Positions 35,364 to 46,522 of a stretch of 64,000 bases of DNA are shown piece after piece. Both the position numbers and the translations under genes were made by a program. Below the pieces are notes generated by a model that did no database searches, had not been told where the DNA came from, and saw nothing but the letters and a program-made list of their open reading frames with translations. The stretch spans positions 65,389 through 129,388 of the forward strand of contig NRSV01000019.1 in assembly GCA_002286855.1 (NCBI GenBank), read 5' to 3'. Source of the stretch: Bipolaris cookei. Its lineage: Eukaryota > Ascomycota > Dothideomycetes > Pleosporales > Pleosporaceae. Position 1 is the stretch's first letter. Each line of letters opens with the position of its first letter.

Positions 35364-35852
35364 TCAATAATAAACACCCTTTTTCAATCCAATCATCCCC
35401 TCTTCTCTGCCCTTCCCATCTACAGTCTTTAGCCCGAATTCCCTAATTTCTCCATTGTCCAAAGCGACTCCCTCAACCATGGCCACAGCTTCCGCCTGGT
35501 TCCGCTGGTCGCTGGCCATAACCGAACAGTTGAAACTTCCAAACGTTGGTAACCCCTTTGCGATGCCGGGAAATCGCATGGACATGATGGGATTTCCAGT
35601 GCAGTCAAATCCTGGCCATAGAGTGCAAAGGGTGCCTTCGTCTGGCCCGAGTGATTCGATTCCTTCGGGACTACCCTGGATATGACAATCGGTGTTAGGC
35701 TGAGTCCAGCTACATTCTCCCGCGAAATTGGTATCTGTGCATGTGTAATATGCTCCTGGGAGGCCGCGACGAGTGAGGCGCGATACTGAAGACGCCGAGG
35801 TCATGTCGAGTATCGATGAGAGGGCGGTTAGAGTGATGGCGATGGTATACAT
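35364..35852 (-). CDS. Small secreted Cys-rich protein (effector-like)
   Basis: A single exon of 162 residues. The first 20 residues form a signal peptide (MYTIAITLTALSSILDMTSA). A dibasic Arg28-Arg29 (SRLTRRGLPG) then fits Kex2 processing just before the Cys-rich part. Six Cys follow (contexts YTCTD, GECSW, TDCHI, TLCTL, FDCTG, FNCSV), an even number that suits three disulfides. The C-terminal third is mixed charged with no Cys. No catalytic motif is visible. Secretion, size and Cys content are those of many fungal effector or wall-associated proteins, but nothing here proves a host role. I recognise a general fungal type, not a named protein. Confidence 0.8.
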   Translation of the reverse strand: MYTIAITLTALSSILDMTSASSVSRLTRRGLPGAYYTCTDTNFAGECSWTQPNTDCHIQGSPEGIESLGPDEGTLCTLWPGFDCTGNPIMSMRFPGIAKGLPTFGSFNCSVMASDQRNQAEAVAMVEGVALDNGEIREFGLKTVDGKGREEGMIGLKKGVYY

Positions 35853-37560
35853 GACGGGGTTTTGTCGGACAATGGCAATGACAGTGGCGATTAAGAATTA
35901 CTCTGGAAGATGTGCTCCCTGTAGAGGCTTGCGTGTTTGAGTAATGCCGCTTCCAAAATACCAGGCTGGAGTTGTTGAAACCGTGTTTTATTCCTTTGTA
36001 AGCTGACTTGGTCGCGACAGGGTCCTTGCACAATGCCGCATACAAAGAATTGATGATGCTGATGTGTATGTGTGTCTTTGAGCGAACGGGGGTCTGGTGC
36101 GTCTAGCACAAAGACCGAATGTGATCCCTTGGTCGCCACCAGTCAACATTGGCAAAGGAATGTATGAATGCGGTGAATAGCTTCATGGCGAAGTATCCGC
36201 CACGGTTGCTCAACAGGCCATTCGAAAATCGCGTGAATGTGTGGTAGGCAAAAAAGCACAAATAGCAAAACGACCAGAAACTGGGGATTGACGAGGATAA
36301 TATGTGCTGCAGTGACCCGAGCGGCGTTCCGTCATGATGGGGGCGACCAGGATAGGTATTGATCCGTGAAACGTCGATCCGGCGGGGCTAAGGATGGATG
36401 CGACCAAAAAGGTCGCAGTACTCGCAAGCTTGACTCCCAACTCATGTTGCAGCCGCATTGCGTCCCGGCTGCGCAGAGACAGATACGTACGTAGCTTGTG
36501 TTGTCAATGTACAGGCTATCGGCGCTGGATGGGAATTGGCACCTGGCTTGACAGGCATGACATGGATTAGTTGATATGATCGTCAGGAACAAGGTTACCG
36601 GACGGCTGTAGCACACTGTCACCGGTGCAACTGAGCGGGTTGACGCTCTAATACGAGTAATGTTGTATACCTTATTTAGACTTTTTGCGGCTTGTCTAGG
36701 CAATGCACTCTTATCTGCATGCTGTTCAAGTTTGACAGTTGTAAACGGTGCGCGTATAACATTATTTGCTGGGCAAAAACCAAGCCTTTTGTCGAAATTG
36801 CTTTGGTGACAATCAATGCCATTCGGACCTGGGAGATATCTTGGTAATAAGAATAAAGCCATTTATCATTCTGCTAATCTGGACAATCGGGTTGAGATCA
36901 GGATATGCCTTGTTGGTAGCGCTCTCATCAGGTACAGGAACATGTTTCCTTGTCGATTATATGCCATTATATATGTGGCAGAGACACAATGTTGCAAGAT
37001 GTGATAAGTTTTGTTGCTGCTTACAAGACCCATGGAAATAGTGGTGTTCGGGGTCGAGAGCTGGGGGCAAAATTGAAGTAATATTTTGAGGCAGAACTCG
37101 GATCCTCGAACTGAAAGGTGTCGATCTACTCTAGCAAGGCGCCGCTGCATTGCCTGGCCGAGTAAAGTGGGTGGGAATGTGCCTCAAGCGCAAAACCAGC
37201 CTTCTTGTCTGGGAACGGGTGGTGTGGAGAGCATTATCGCAGCTGCTCCACGCTGGGTTGCGTGCTCCGAAGCGACAAAACGCAACACGTTTTGGCTAGG
37301 CCGGACTGGATGGGCTGAACAAAACTAAGGCTGATGATCAGACGGATGTGCGGTTCGGCTGCGATGGGAGGCCAGGTTCCGCTCACGCAAAGGTCATGTT
37401 TGCAGTGTGCAGTGTATACATTGTGCAGAGAGGACTCGGCGGCTCAAAGAACGGCTGGGGGAATGCGCCAAGCCCGGCACTGTCGAGGGCGACATCGGCT
37501 GTTGACGGTCCCATTCTGTGAACAAAAGTGCAGCTGCATGTCCGCTACGCAAGCAGCAGG
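35853..37560. other. Intergenic region between divergent genes
   Basis: About 1.7 kb between the Cys-rich gene and the folylpolyglutamate synthase gene. Several frames of 80-175 codons exist, but they overlap on both strands and lack any family feature. Nothing else recognised. Confidence 0.4.
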
Positions 37561-37575
37561 ATGCCCCCATGTTGA
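37561..37575 (+). promoter_or_regulatory. Mini upstream ORF (4 codons) overlapping the first FPGS start
   Basis: ATG CCC CCA TGT TGA at 37561-37575 is out of frame with the folylpolyglutamate synthase and overlaps its first ATG (37569). Ribosomes that start here would end just past that ATG and could resume at the second ATG (37614). This would favour the shorter, cytosolic form. Inference from position only. Confidence 0.5.
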
Positions 37576-39257
37576 GAGCTTCAAGACGCCTGTTCTACCA
37601 CAGCACCGCCACCATGGAGAAGCGCGACTATGCGGTATGCTCGCCATGAGACAAACTCAGAGTGGAGCTGACGGGCATAGGCTGCCGTCGCGGCGTTGAA
37701 TACGCTGCAGTCAAACTTCTCCATCGTCGATGCGATACGCAAATCTGGCAGGGGTATGAACAAGCAGGCAATCCCAGAGATGATTGAGTGGTGTCGTAAG
37801 GTTGGATATGAGGTGTGCGGCTCCCACGACGCCCATGCGAGCATTGCAATTGACCGGATTCCCAGCCCTTCGAATTTGACTGCCTGAGGCCTGTACACAT
37901 CGCGGGAACAAAAGGTAAAGGCTCGACGAGTGCCTTCATCTCCTCAATCCTATCGCAGTATGCCACTCCCACTGGAGCCCAGGCACGGCCACCCTCCAAA
38001 ATTGGACTCTACACCTCCCCGCACCTACGCTTCGTTCGCGAGCGCATACAGATCAACAATGAGCCACTATCCGAGGAAAAGTTCGCAAAGTACTTTTTTG
38101 AGGTATGGGACAAGCTTGAAGCTGCGGCGCAGACAGAAAACGCGCCCGCCGATGTGCCAACAAAGCCAGTCTATTTCCGCTATCTGACGCTCATGGCACT
38201 GCATGCATACCTGAAGGAGGGGGTAGATTCAGCTGTCATCGAGTGCGGCATTGGCGGCGAGTTTGATAGCACCAATATCTTGACCAAACCCACAGTTACG
38301 GCCATCACCAGCCTGGGCATCGACCATACGGCAATGCTCGGTTCCACACTGCCAGAAATCGCGTGGCACAAAGCTGGCATTTTCAAACCGGGCAGTGTCG
38401 CAATTACGGCGCGCCAAAAGGACGAGGCTATGACTGTGCTTCATGAACGAGCTGCCGAAAAGGGCGTGAAATTGCTCGTTGTTGACGTGCACCCGGTGCT
38501 GGCAAAGGACGAAATTAAATTAGGGTTGGGCGCAGCATTTCAAAAGATCAACGCATCAGTAGCCATCGCCGCCGCGGCCGCTCACTTGCGCGCGCTCGGC
38601 CACTCGTCCATTCCAGACCCCACGGCAGTTCCCCACATTGAGCTCCCCATTGAGTTTGTTCGCGGTCTAGAGCAGGCACGCTGGGCTGGTAGGTGCGAGG
38701 TACGACGTGAACCCAATGTGGCATGGCATATCGATGGAGGACATACCATGGAGAGCATCGAGGTGACTGGCCAATGGTTTGCAGAGCAAATAAGAGCTGC
38801 AGCATCGACAGCCACATCCGACCCAAAGGTACCTCGGATACTCATCTTCAACCAACAAACTCGAGATGCAAGCGCACTAGCAAAGGCTTTGTATGCCACT
38901 CTGCAGAGCGGCATGACTACAGGCTCGACGTCGCCCTTTACTCATGTTATTTTCACCACCAACCAGACATTCAGCGAGGGCTACAAGCCGGACCTTGTCG
39001 CCATCAACACTAACCAGCAAGACGTAGACACACTGGCTGTGCAGAAGGCGCTTGCGGCGACGTGGTCGGAGATTGATAGCACAGCAAGAGTGCATGTACT
39101 GCGTACCATCCAAGAGGCAGTTGCAACAGCGAGGAGCGTAGCGCGCGAGTATGCAGCGAATGCAAGGGTTGATGCGGAAGTCATGGTTCTGGTGACCGGA
39201 AGCTTGCACTTAGTGGGAGGTGCGCTTGAAGTCTTGGAGACGGAGAGAGCGCAGTGA
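37569..39257 (+). CDS. MET7: Folylpolyglutamate synthase, with mitochondrial and cytosolic starts
   Basis: Exons 37569-37634, 37681-37812 and 37866-39257 give 529 residues from the first ATG, or 514 from a second in-frame ATG at 37614 (CCACCATGG). The extra 15 residues, MLRASRRLFYHSTAT, are Arg-rich and acid-free like a mitochondrial presequence. The enzyme adds glutamates to folates in an ATP-dependent reaction. Seen in order: LNTLQSNF, AIRKSGRGMNKQAIPEM, the P-loop HIAGTKGKGSTSAF, LYTSPHLRFVRERIQIN, GIGGEFDSTN, and ITSLGIDHTAMLG. The usual C-terminal ligase domain follows (HIDGGHTMESI, LIFNQQTRD). Polyglutamylation retains folates in cytosol and mitochondria and supports one-carbon metabolism. 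Introns are 46 and 53 bases. Confidence 0.92.
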
Positions 39258-40128
39258 ATGGTGGTTGGATACCCATGGCCATGGAGAATTATGTAAATGC
39301 GCTTCAACATGCGCTGAGCGGGGGATGTGAGAGCTTCAATGCAGAGACTGGTTGAATCTTGTTGGAGAAATTAGTTCAGTGTCGAATTGACAGGTCCATG
39401 GAAATGAAGCCAGATTGCGTTGTTGCAGGTCATGCTGGCGATGCTGCAATGACTCAGCCAATGGCCTGGCCATTTTAAAACAGCATGAGATGAGATCAGC
39501 ATGTGAGAGCACCGCATCTGACGTTTGTCTGGCCTAATCGTTCTCGTCTTGGTAGGTCTCCTCACGGCTGTCGGGAAACCTCGGGCCTGATGTTTTTGAA
39601 CAATGGCCCACCGGCCGCGCATCGTCATGTATCGAGCTGAAGCCGTGTTAGCCGATTAACAAACTGTCGGCTGCTCTATGTTGCAGTGAAACAAATGTTA
39701 CATATCAGGCCGCAACAAACGTTTCCCAGCAAGCAGCGAAGCACATCTGGAGTCTGACCAGTATCTTCATCATCATCGTGTCAAAACGGAGCACCCGTGT
39801 GGCTGTCGGCGTGTGGCGCTGGCAGTCAAATTCCGGGGTTGAGTGCCTTGGCGGCCAGGGCACTGTCGCGTGGTTGGACGATGACGAGGCGGAAGAGGCG
39901 CTAGCCGTCAATCGACTGGTTCTCCCCATGTCATATAGCCCGAACAATTCCCCATCACCGTCGTATTGTAGTATACACACGACACCTCGTTATCCTGGAA
40001 ATTTGACTTGCCTTTGATCCCTCGACTCGGAGCAGACCGACACGTCAGCCACGCTCAATCCTTCTTTCCTGCTTGTTGATTCTGAAAATAAGGCGCAACT
40101 ACTATCCTTTCTCTTCTTCTCTGCAGAC
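39258..40128. other. Intergenic region
   Basis: 3' flank of the synthase and promoter of the ZIP gene. The final 60 bases before 40129 are CT-rich (TATCCTTTCTCTTCTTCTC), as in many fungal promoters/leaders. No other feature seen. Confidence 0.4.
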
Positions 40129-42023
40129 ATGAACTGCCCTTCCAGAACAGACGACGATATCCTCTGGCACCCCGGATGGAATCAGAACCCACCACGCTTC
40201 GCTGCTGATCTCACAACGTGCGCTGATCTCAACGGCATTGCCAACGCACGGGAGCTGGGAGAAGCAGATCAACTGTGCACGACACGCAATTTGCGAGCCT
40301 GCCAAGTCGACCATTTCAATGGCCAAGAAATAGACAAGGACAAAGCCATCGCCATGGGCGGGGGTGTCAAAGGGTCCTCCAAAGGTATGTTTTCTTCTTC
40401 TTTTCCAAACGTTGAAATGATAATGGTACACCGCGCTGACACGATTTACTTTTTTTCGCTGTAGGACCTTGCACCCGAACAACCACGCATTTGACCAAGT
40501 GCCAAGCTAGCCTCACCGACATTGTCGTCGGTTGGGCCAAATGGCTGGTCTCCGTACTCTGTACTTCAATCTTCATTTCTTATGCCAGCGGCAACTTGAC
40601 TGCGTCCAAGTTCTTCGCGTCTCAGGGTAAAGTGGAAAATCTCACGTCGCAAATTGTCTGTGTTACTATTGCTAACTTTTTTGTCCAGATGCCCCCTTCC
40701 AACGGCTTCCAAGACGAAGCACTTGTGAAAATGGCAAGGCGCACCCGGAATACGACCTCGCGCTCCATGTTGGCGGTCTCTTCATTATTCTCTTCGTGTC
40801 GGGAACAGGCTGTGCCTTTCCCATGCTCGTACTCAAATTCCCTCGTCTGCGCATCCCCCCGTCTTTTCTCTTTGGCGCCAAGCACTTTGGTACTGGTGTC
40901 CTCGTCGCAACCGCCTTTGTGCATTTGCTTCCCACGGCCTTTGGTTCACTGGGCGACCCTTGCCTATCAAGTTTCTGGACTACAGACTACCAGGCCATGC
41001 CTGGCGCCATTATGCTAGCTAGCGTTTTCTTCGTTACTATGATTGAGATGACTTTTTCTCCTGCTCGCCATGTCTGCGGTGGTAATGAGGGCGTAGCAGC
41101 CGTCTCGCGCCTGAAAAAGGCGCCTGATGTGAAGATGGAAGAGCAGCCTGCTTCGCCGCAGATGGAGCTGCAGCGGACTTACTCGGAATCAAGCATGCGC
41201 GTCCGTGATCTTGGTGTGTTGAAGGGCAGAGTCGGGAGCATTAGTAGAACGTTGTCCCGCTACCGCGAAGATGGCCAGAGACTCGACGCCATTGAATCCG
41301 CCGGCGGATCAGAAATCGGTGAGGCGCCAATTGCACTCAAAAAGGTGGAAAGTACCGAATATGCTCCTCAAACCGACCATGAAAGCGGCGACCATGAGCA
41401 TATCCTTTCACCCGAACAGATCCACCGCAAAGCTGTCATGCAAGTCTTTCTCCTGGAAATGGGTATTTTATTCCACAGCATCTTCATCGGCATGTCCCTC
41501 GCCGTCTCCGTAGGCAACGATTTCACCGTCCTACTCATCGCCATCGTGTTCCACCGTAAGTCTATACGCCGTCCAACCATCACCACCATTGCTAACCGCT
41601 GCTACCCCAGAAACGTTCGAAGGCCTCGCCCTGGGCGTCCGCATTGCAGATATAAAATGGGGTCCCAAAGCTATCCAGCCCTGGTTCATGGCTCTCGCAT
41701 ACGGTTGCACGTAGGTTCCTCCCTCAGTTCCCCCTCCGACTTCCATATACTGAATATGTCACAGTACACCGGGTGGAATGGCTATTGGTATTGCAACCCA
41801 CACGCTTTACTCGCCCAACTCGGAAATCGGACTCTTGGTTGTCGGCATCATGAATGCTATTTCTGCGGGGTTCTTGGTTTATGCGTCACTGGTTGAACTT
41901 ATGTCGGAGGATTTCCTGAGCGATGAGAGTTGGAAGGTACTCAGGGGCAAGCGCAGGGTGTATGCTTGTTTGTTGGTGTTTGTGGGGGCGTTTCTGATGA
42001 GTTTGGTGGGGGCTTGGGCGTAG
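40129..42023 (+). CDS. ZIP family zinc/iron transporter
   Basis: Exons 40129-40384, 40465-40626, 40689-41555, 41611-41710 and 41765-42023 give 547 residues. The extracellular N terminus (Cys-containing, CTRTTTHLTKC) precedes the first membrane helices (ALHVGGLFIILFVSGTGCAF, FGAKHFGTGVLVATAFVHLL). A long cytosolic loop of about 150 residues ends in a His/Asp cluster (DHESGDHEHILSPEQIH), the usual metal-binding loop. Helices IV and V carry HSIFIGMSLAV and, across intron 3, FHQTFEGLALG, the metal-pore signature. The protein should bring Zn2+ (possibly Fe2+) into the cytosol. Compared with yeast Zrt1/2, both the N-terminal part and the loop are long. All introns are regular and frame-consistent. 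Confidence 0.92.
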
Positions 42024-42250
42024 GTGGTGGCATGGGGGATTGTGTTGGAATAAGATGGGTAGGGAGAGGGAAGGGATAGGATGAGGGTAGTAAGGTTGGT
42101 GGGGGGATGTTGATGAAATGGTGTACGGAACAATCTGACTTGATGCGTTAGCTCTTGGGCAAAAACTTATCATGATTGTCATGAGATACCATCGATTCTG
42201 TGATAGGATCGCCGTTCAAGATATTGAATCTCAAGCCTAACCCCTATCCC
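42024..42250. other. Short convergent intergenic region
   Basis: G-rich then T-rich 3' flanks of two convergent genes. Confidence 0.4.
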
Positions 42251-43171
42251 TCACTCCATACACTCTTCCAATATCTGACAAACGGGAAATTCCATCTCCC
42301 CACTCCCATGCTCCCACACTCCATCCGACGCACCACTCGTCCTCCTCACAACCATCTGCCCCCGCATCCGCTCCGACAACTTCACCACCCCCTCCTCCAC
42401 AACCATCAACGCCTCCTCCTCCCGCCCCGCCAACTCCACAACCCGCAACCCAGGCGCAGGCGCAGACAAATCACCCGTCTCCCGTCCCGGCACAACTCTG
42501 GGCGGCACTATGCGAACCTCCCTCGTCACCATCTTGAATCCCTGTAACCTCTCTCCATCCCTCAAGAAGACCCCAACCCCGAATTTCCGCGCTTCAAGCG
42601 CATTCAGCACCGCAAACCTTTGCTCAAAATGCACCCGTAACACCACATTTCCCTGCTTAGACTTGATATCTTTCTGCATAAGCTGTGTAAGCGCCTCCGC
42701 CATAGCCAGCGGTACATGCGCAGCGAGTCGTTTCTGATGTCGACTCTGCAGTGCGCCGTCGAAAGGATCCCAAATAATATCAATTTGATACCGTGCCACT
42801 TTCGCCAACCAAGGGTGACGGCGCGCCAACTTAGCTAAGTGAGCGGATACTTTTTTGGTCCAGTGGGGTAGCGTGAAGGTATTTATGCGGCCTTTGAAGT
42901 GGATCGTCATATACAGTGAAATCCCGTTGTTGAGGAGCCAGGAGGCGTATTCGTGGGCTTCCGGGTAGGGTAGGGAGAGGAGGCTGGTGGAGCCGTGGTG
43001 GGTTGGGCAGAGGTGGATGATGGTGTGTTTGCAGGTGAAAGTCTTGAGGGGGAGGGGGAGGTGTAAATTTAGAGGCTGAGAATCCGGGCCTGGGGAAGAG
43101 AGGTAGGTGTAGATTTCGTTGCGGAGTTCGGGGGGAAGATCCGGAAAGAGGGGTTGGGGGGTTGAAGGCAT
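42251..43171 (-). CDS. Hypothetical protein with F-box-like N terminus
   Basis: A single exon of 306 residues. Near the N terminus stands FPDLPPELRNEIYTYL, the pattern of the fungal F-box-like proteins (Leu-Pro-x-Glu-hydrophobic start of the first helix). The remainder has alternating hydrophobic strands and helices (HEYASWLLNNGISLYMTIHF, RHPWLAKVARYQIDIIW) with no catalytic motif. Such proteins are numerous in filamentous fungi and usually lack a known partner. If it is a real F-box it would link a substrate to SCF ubiquitin ligase; that is inference. The stop lies about 230 bases from the convergent ZIP gene. Confidence 0.75.
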   Translation of the reverse strand: MPSTPQPLFPDLPPELRNEIYTYLSSPGPDSQPLNLHLPLPLKTFTCKHTIIHLCPTHHGSTSLLSLPYPEAHEYASWLLNNGISLYMTIHFKGRINTFTLPHWTKKVSAHLAKLARRHPWLAKVARYQIDIIWDPFDGALQSRHQKRLAAHVPLAMAEALTQLMQKDIKSKQGNVVLRVHFEQRFAVLNALEARKFGVGVFLRDGERLQGFKMVTREVRIVPPRVVPGRETGDLSAPAPGLRVVELAGREEEALMVVEEGVVKLSERMRGQMVVRRTSGASDGVWEHGSGEMEFPVCQILEECME

Positions 43172-44228
43172 TTTTGGTTATGTGAGTTTGGGGATTCTTC
43201 TCCCTGGGAAATAAAAGGCGGAGTGTGAGTGGATTATCGAATTGAACTCGTCGCTGCGAAACGATCTAGTTTCCGGAATTGGACACGTAGGGTAATATCA
43301 AGGTGAATGATTCGAGTATAATGTATTGTTCGTCGTATACAACAATAGCCGTGCGTGAGTGACCAATCACGTGACAGAGCTGCCTGTTGCCCGGGGTGGA
43401 TACAGGAAGCCGCACGGCTCACAAAATGTCAGCAGCATTTCCAGCATATATCTGAAGAATATCTCATATACCTCTGATGATAAATATGTTTAAAACTGTA
43501 AAATGCAGTCTAGAAAATTTGTTGTTGAGCAATTTTTCCGGAGTGGTTCCCCCCGGCAGCGGCTCGGCACCTTGCGGTTTTAGGAAGCGGCGACGATGGT
43601 GGAGCTTGACTGTATTATGCGCGTTTGACGAGTGACGCGGCTCTTTAATATATCAATACTTTTTTTGCATATGGTAGTTTTTTTCGTTGTCCAAGGGCGC
43701 AATAAAGAGTCGCGCTATTGGTCGCTGCCATGCAGAGATGCTGCACATCAAGTAGGAAGCCACATTGTGCTGATATGTGTGAACCTTGGTTCGTTCAAGG
43801 TTCAGGGTGGATGCGGTTTGACAGGGTATAGCTATGGTGCAAGTGGTTCGCGAACTTTGAAACTACTATATGTTGTTTCGAGTCAGTATGGGCTAGGTGG
43901 TAATGAGAGAAAGAATCAAGAAGATGCAAAGGGCATACACTTATAGATATCACGACTCTTCATAGTTTGACTCATCAGGCGTCTAGTAATCGCACGTCTG
44001 GGTTATAAACGAACTGCGCCCTTTGGCAAGATGGTCTGTGCGCAGCATAGAAAAGGCGTTCCCAACTATCTCAAGTCAACATGCAGACGATAACGACCGT
44101 AGACAACAGTCAATGGTGGTATTTTAAATCGACTATATAGAGCACCTGAAATACTTAGAGCGCCTACAACACCGTCCCAATCAACGCCGACCTGCCCTGC
44201 TTTTGCTGTCATGTAGATATGCATACGC
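43172..44228. other. Intergenic region between two minus-strand genes
   Basis: About 1 kb with mixed AT-rich stretches; no gene or element recognised. Confidence 0.4.
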
Positions 44229-46306
44229 CTACAGTGCCTCTGCAGCTGCCTTGGCCTTTTCAACCCTCGCACGCTTCCTGCGCAGATTCTCGGATTCATT
44301 ATCGCGCTTGTTCTCGCCGTACTCGATGCGCTTAAGCAGTTTACGCTTCTTGTTTGACAACATCATCTTTTGCCTCTCGCGCTCTTCCTCTTGCTCACGC
44401 TTCTTCTTCTCGGCCTTTTTGCGAATGGCCGCATTCTGCTCCTTCTTTGTTGGTTTCTTGACCTCGAGTTTCTTGCCCAGGGCTTCAGCCTCAAGCTCGC
44501 GTTGGTGCTGAAGACGGGCAGCCTCGCCCTCGGAAATGTCCGACTCGGCATCTGAGTCGAAGCCGTCAAAGTCGTCAGCAGCGCCAATATCATCGTCCGA
44601 GTCGTCATCGCTGTCGTCTTCAGAATCGGCCACATCCATGCCCTCTCCAATCTCAACGGAACCGTTGCGGTCAACAATGGCATCCATGTTCTCGTCGCCA
44701 TCTGAATCCATGGCGGCATCTTCTTCATCCTCGTCTTCGAATGCCTCGGCCTCGCCCTCGGGCTGTTGAGCTGCAAGAGGCAAGTTGGGGTCGTACTCGC
44801 CCTTCTTGGGCTTCACCCATGGGCTCAGATGCGGGGGTAGGTCGGCACCGGGGGCGTAGTGATCAGGATGCAGCAGCTTGCTCTGGTTGATGCAGTCCCA
44901 GACCCATTGCGGCTGGACATAGGTGCGAGCAGGCATCATGGAATAGGGCCACTGGGCCTTGGGGGCAGCGTCAACATTCCTGCTGTCTTGTACAGACGCT
45001 TCGTTTGATAACGCTGGTCGGTCAACAATCTGATGTGTGATGTTGGGGTCGGATTCGTTTGTGGTGAAGGCGCCGTCGCCGAGAGTGCCGTCCCAACCAA
45101 CGCGCTTACAACCAAAGGCCTTGAGGATAAACTCGAGAGGCGCTCTGGGTGTCTCTCGCGAGAGGTAAAAGGTAAAGGGAGCGAAAAGCGAAGCAACCTC
45201 GGCGCTGCTTGCTTGTGGCTGGGGCAGGATATCGGCGTCGGGCGCAGTTGGTTCGAACTTGTCAATCTCGTCGTTGGCCTCTTCTTCATCGTCTTCACTG
45301 CGTTTGGCCAAGGCTGTTGATTCCTGGGCATCTTCATCGTCGGGCATGGCAGCAAGCTTGTCGGCGATTGCTTGCGCCTCCGGGTTGATGTCAGCATGCT
45401 CGGCATGGCCATTGGCAGTGCCGTTTATGGCATTGACCTTGCCTTGGAGCTGGAAGGCAGACAGTTCGCCACCTTGTTCGTCGCTCTTGGCATTGAACTT
45501 TGGTGGGTAGACGAGGCCGACGGAGGTGTATAGGCGGTAGTTGACGAAACCGAGGAGGGTAGTGTAAAACTCGACAAAGGTACCCATGATACGGAAATCA
45601 ATGTCTCCACCATTGCGCTGGACGAAGCGGTAGGGAACGAGCCACAGTATGTCCTGACCCTGAATGGTGGCCTGGTAGTAGATGCCCTTGATGGAAAGGA
45701 ATGACTTCCGCAACGAGTGCGAAGTGATTACGTAGTGCTCAAACTCACGCGTTAGGCGCTGGCAGAGGGCAATTGTCTTTGCGGGGATGTGGTCGCTCGA
45801 GGGTAGGTTGGCGAAGAGGAACAGCATGGACAGGGCATCGTCGAGGTCGCGCAAGGCGTCGACAAAGGTGGGGTAGCGCTCCTTGATGATGTGGTCGAGC
45901 TTGACCTTGGGCATGAGATTCTTCTCAAGGCGCGAGGCATCGCCAGCTTCGCCACGGCCGAGGGCGCGGCCAATCTTCTTTGCGACGGCCTTATGCTCAC
46001 GGAACTTTGCCAACAGCGGCTCATGGAGCAGGTACTGGATGTCCTTTGTGTAGTAGAAGGTGGTAGCAGCTGTGGAGCCGCGCGAGACCTTTTTCTTATT
46101 GCGCGGCTCACGGGGATAGATGCCCTTGAAGATACATAGCCGGCGGAAATCTGGGAGGGAAATCTGGAGCTTCTTGACGGCGCGCGTGCGGGTAATGTAG
46201 TTTTTGGCGGCCCCGGAGGTGCCTGCGTGGGATGCATCAGCATCTTTGTGTTTCAATCAAGGGACAATGGCAGATACTTACCCTTCTTTTTGCTGCGCCC
46301 GGCCAT
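44229..46306 (-). CDS. NOP7: Pescadillo homologue (ribosome biogenesis, PeBoW complex)
   Basis: Exons 46282-46306 and 44229-46222 give 672 residues. The first exon holds only MAGRSKKK; the joint restores KKGTSGAAKNYITRTRAVKK, the conserved pescadillo start. The N-terminal domain continues with FRRLCIFKGIYPREP and FRKSFLSIKGIYYQ-type sequence. A BRCT domain lies at roughly residues 350-480 (FAPFTFYLSRETPRAPLEFI ... QWVWDCINQSKLL). It is followed by a long Asp/Glu-rich stretch and a highly basic coiled C terminus (RKKAEKKKREQEEERERQKM). NOP7 works with ERB1 and YTM1 in maturation of 27S pre-rRNA and 60S subunits in the nucleolus. Length is usual for fungal NOP7. The ATG at 46306 sits in a good context. 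Confidence 0.95.
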
Positions 46307-46522
46307 AATGAGTCGCAGTGGTTGTAAAGTAGTCACAGATTGTGTCGGTGCCAGACGAGCAACTTTTGGGCGGGCGCAAAAAAGTTCGAGATGCAGCGGC
46401 TAGCAGACAGGGATTGCGGCGTTAGCGGCGACAAGGGCCCGCCGCCATGCATTCTACTACCGACGACATATGTGGATGGATGGATATCCTGCCACAACAC
46501 CACGTCGGCTGCGACTCAAGCC

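Noticed and set aside
36332..36862. Minus-strand frame of 176 codons
   Set aside because: Composition is unlike a protein (scattered Cys, no hydrophobic core pattern) and no family is recognisable.
44363..46139. Several frames overlapping NOP7 on both strands
   Set aside because: Shadows of the pescadillo coding sequence, favoured by its biased acidic/basic repeats.
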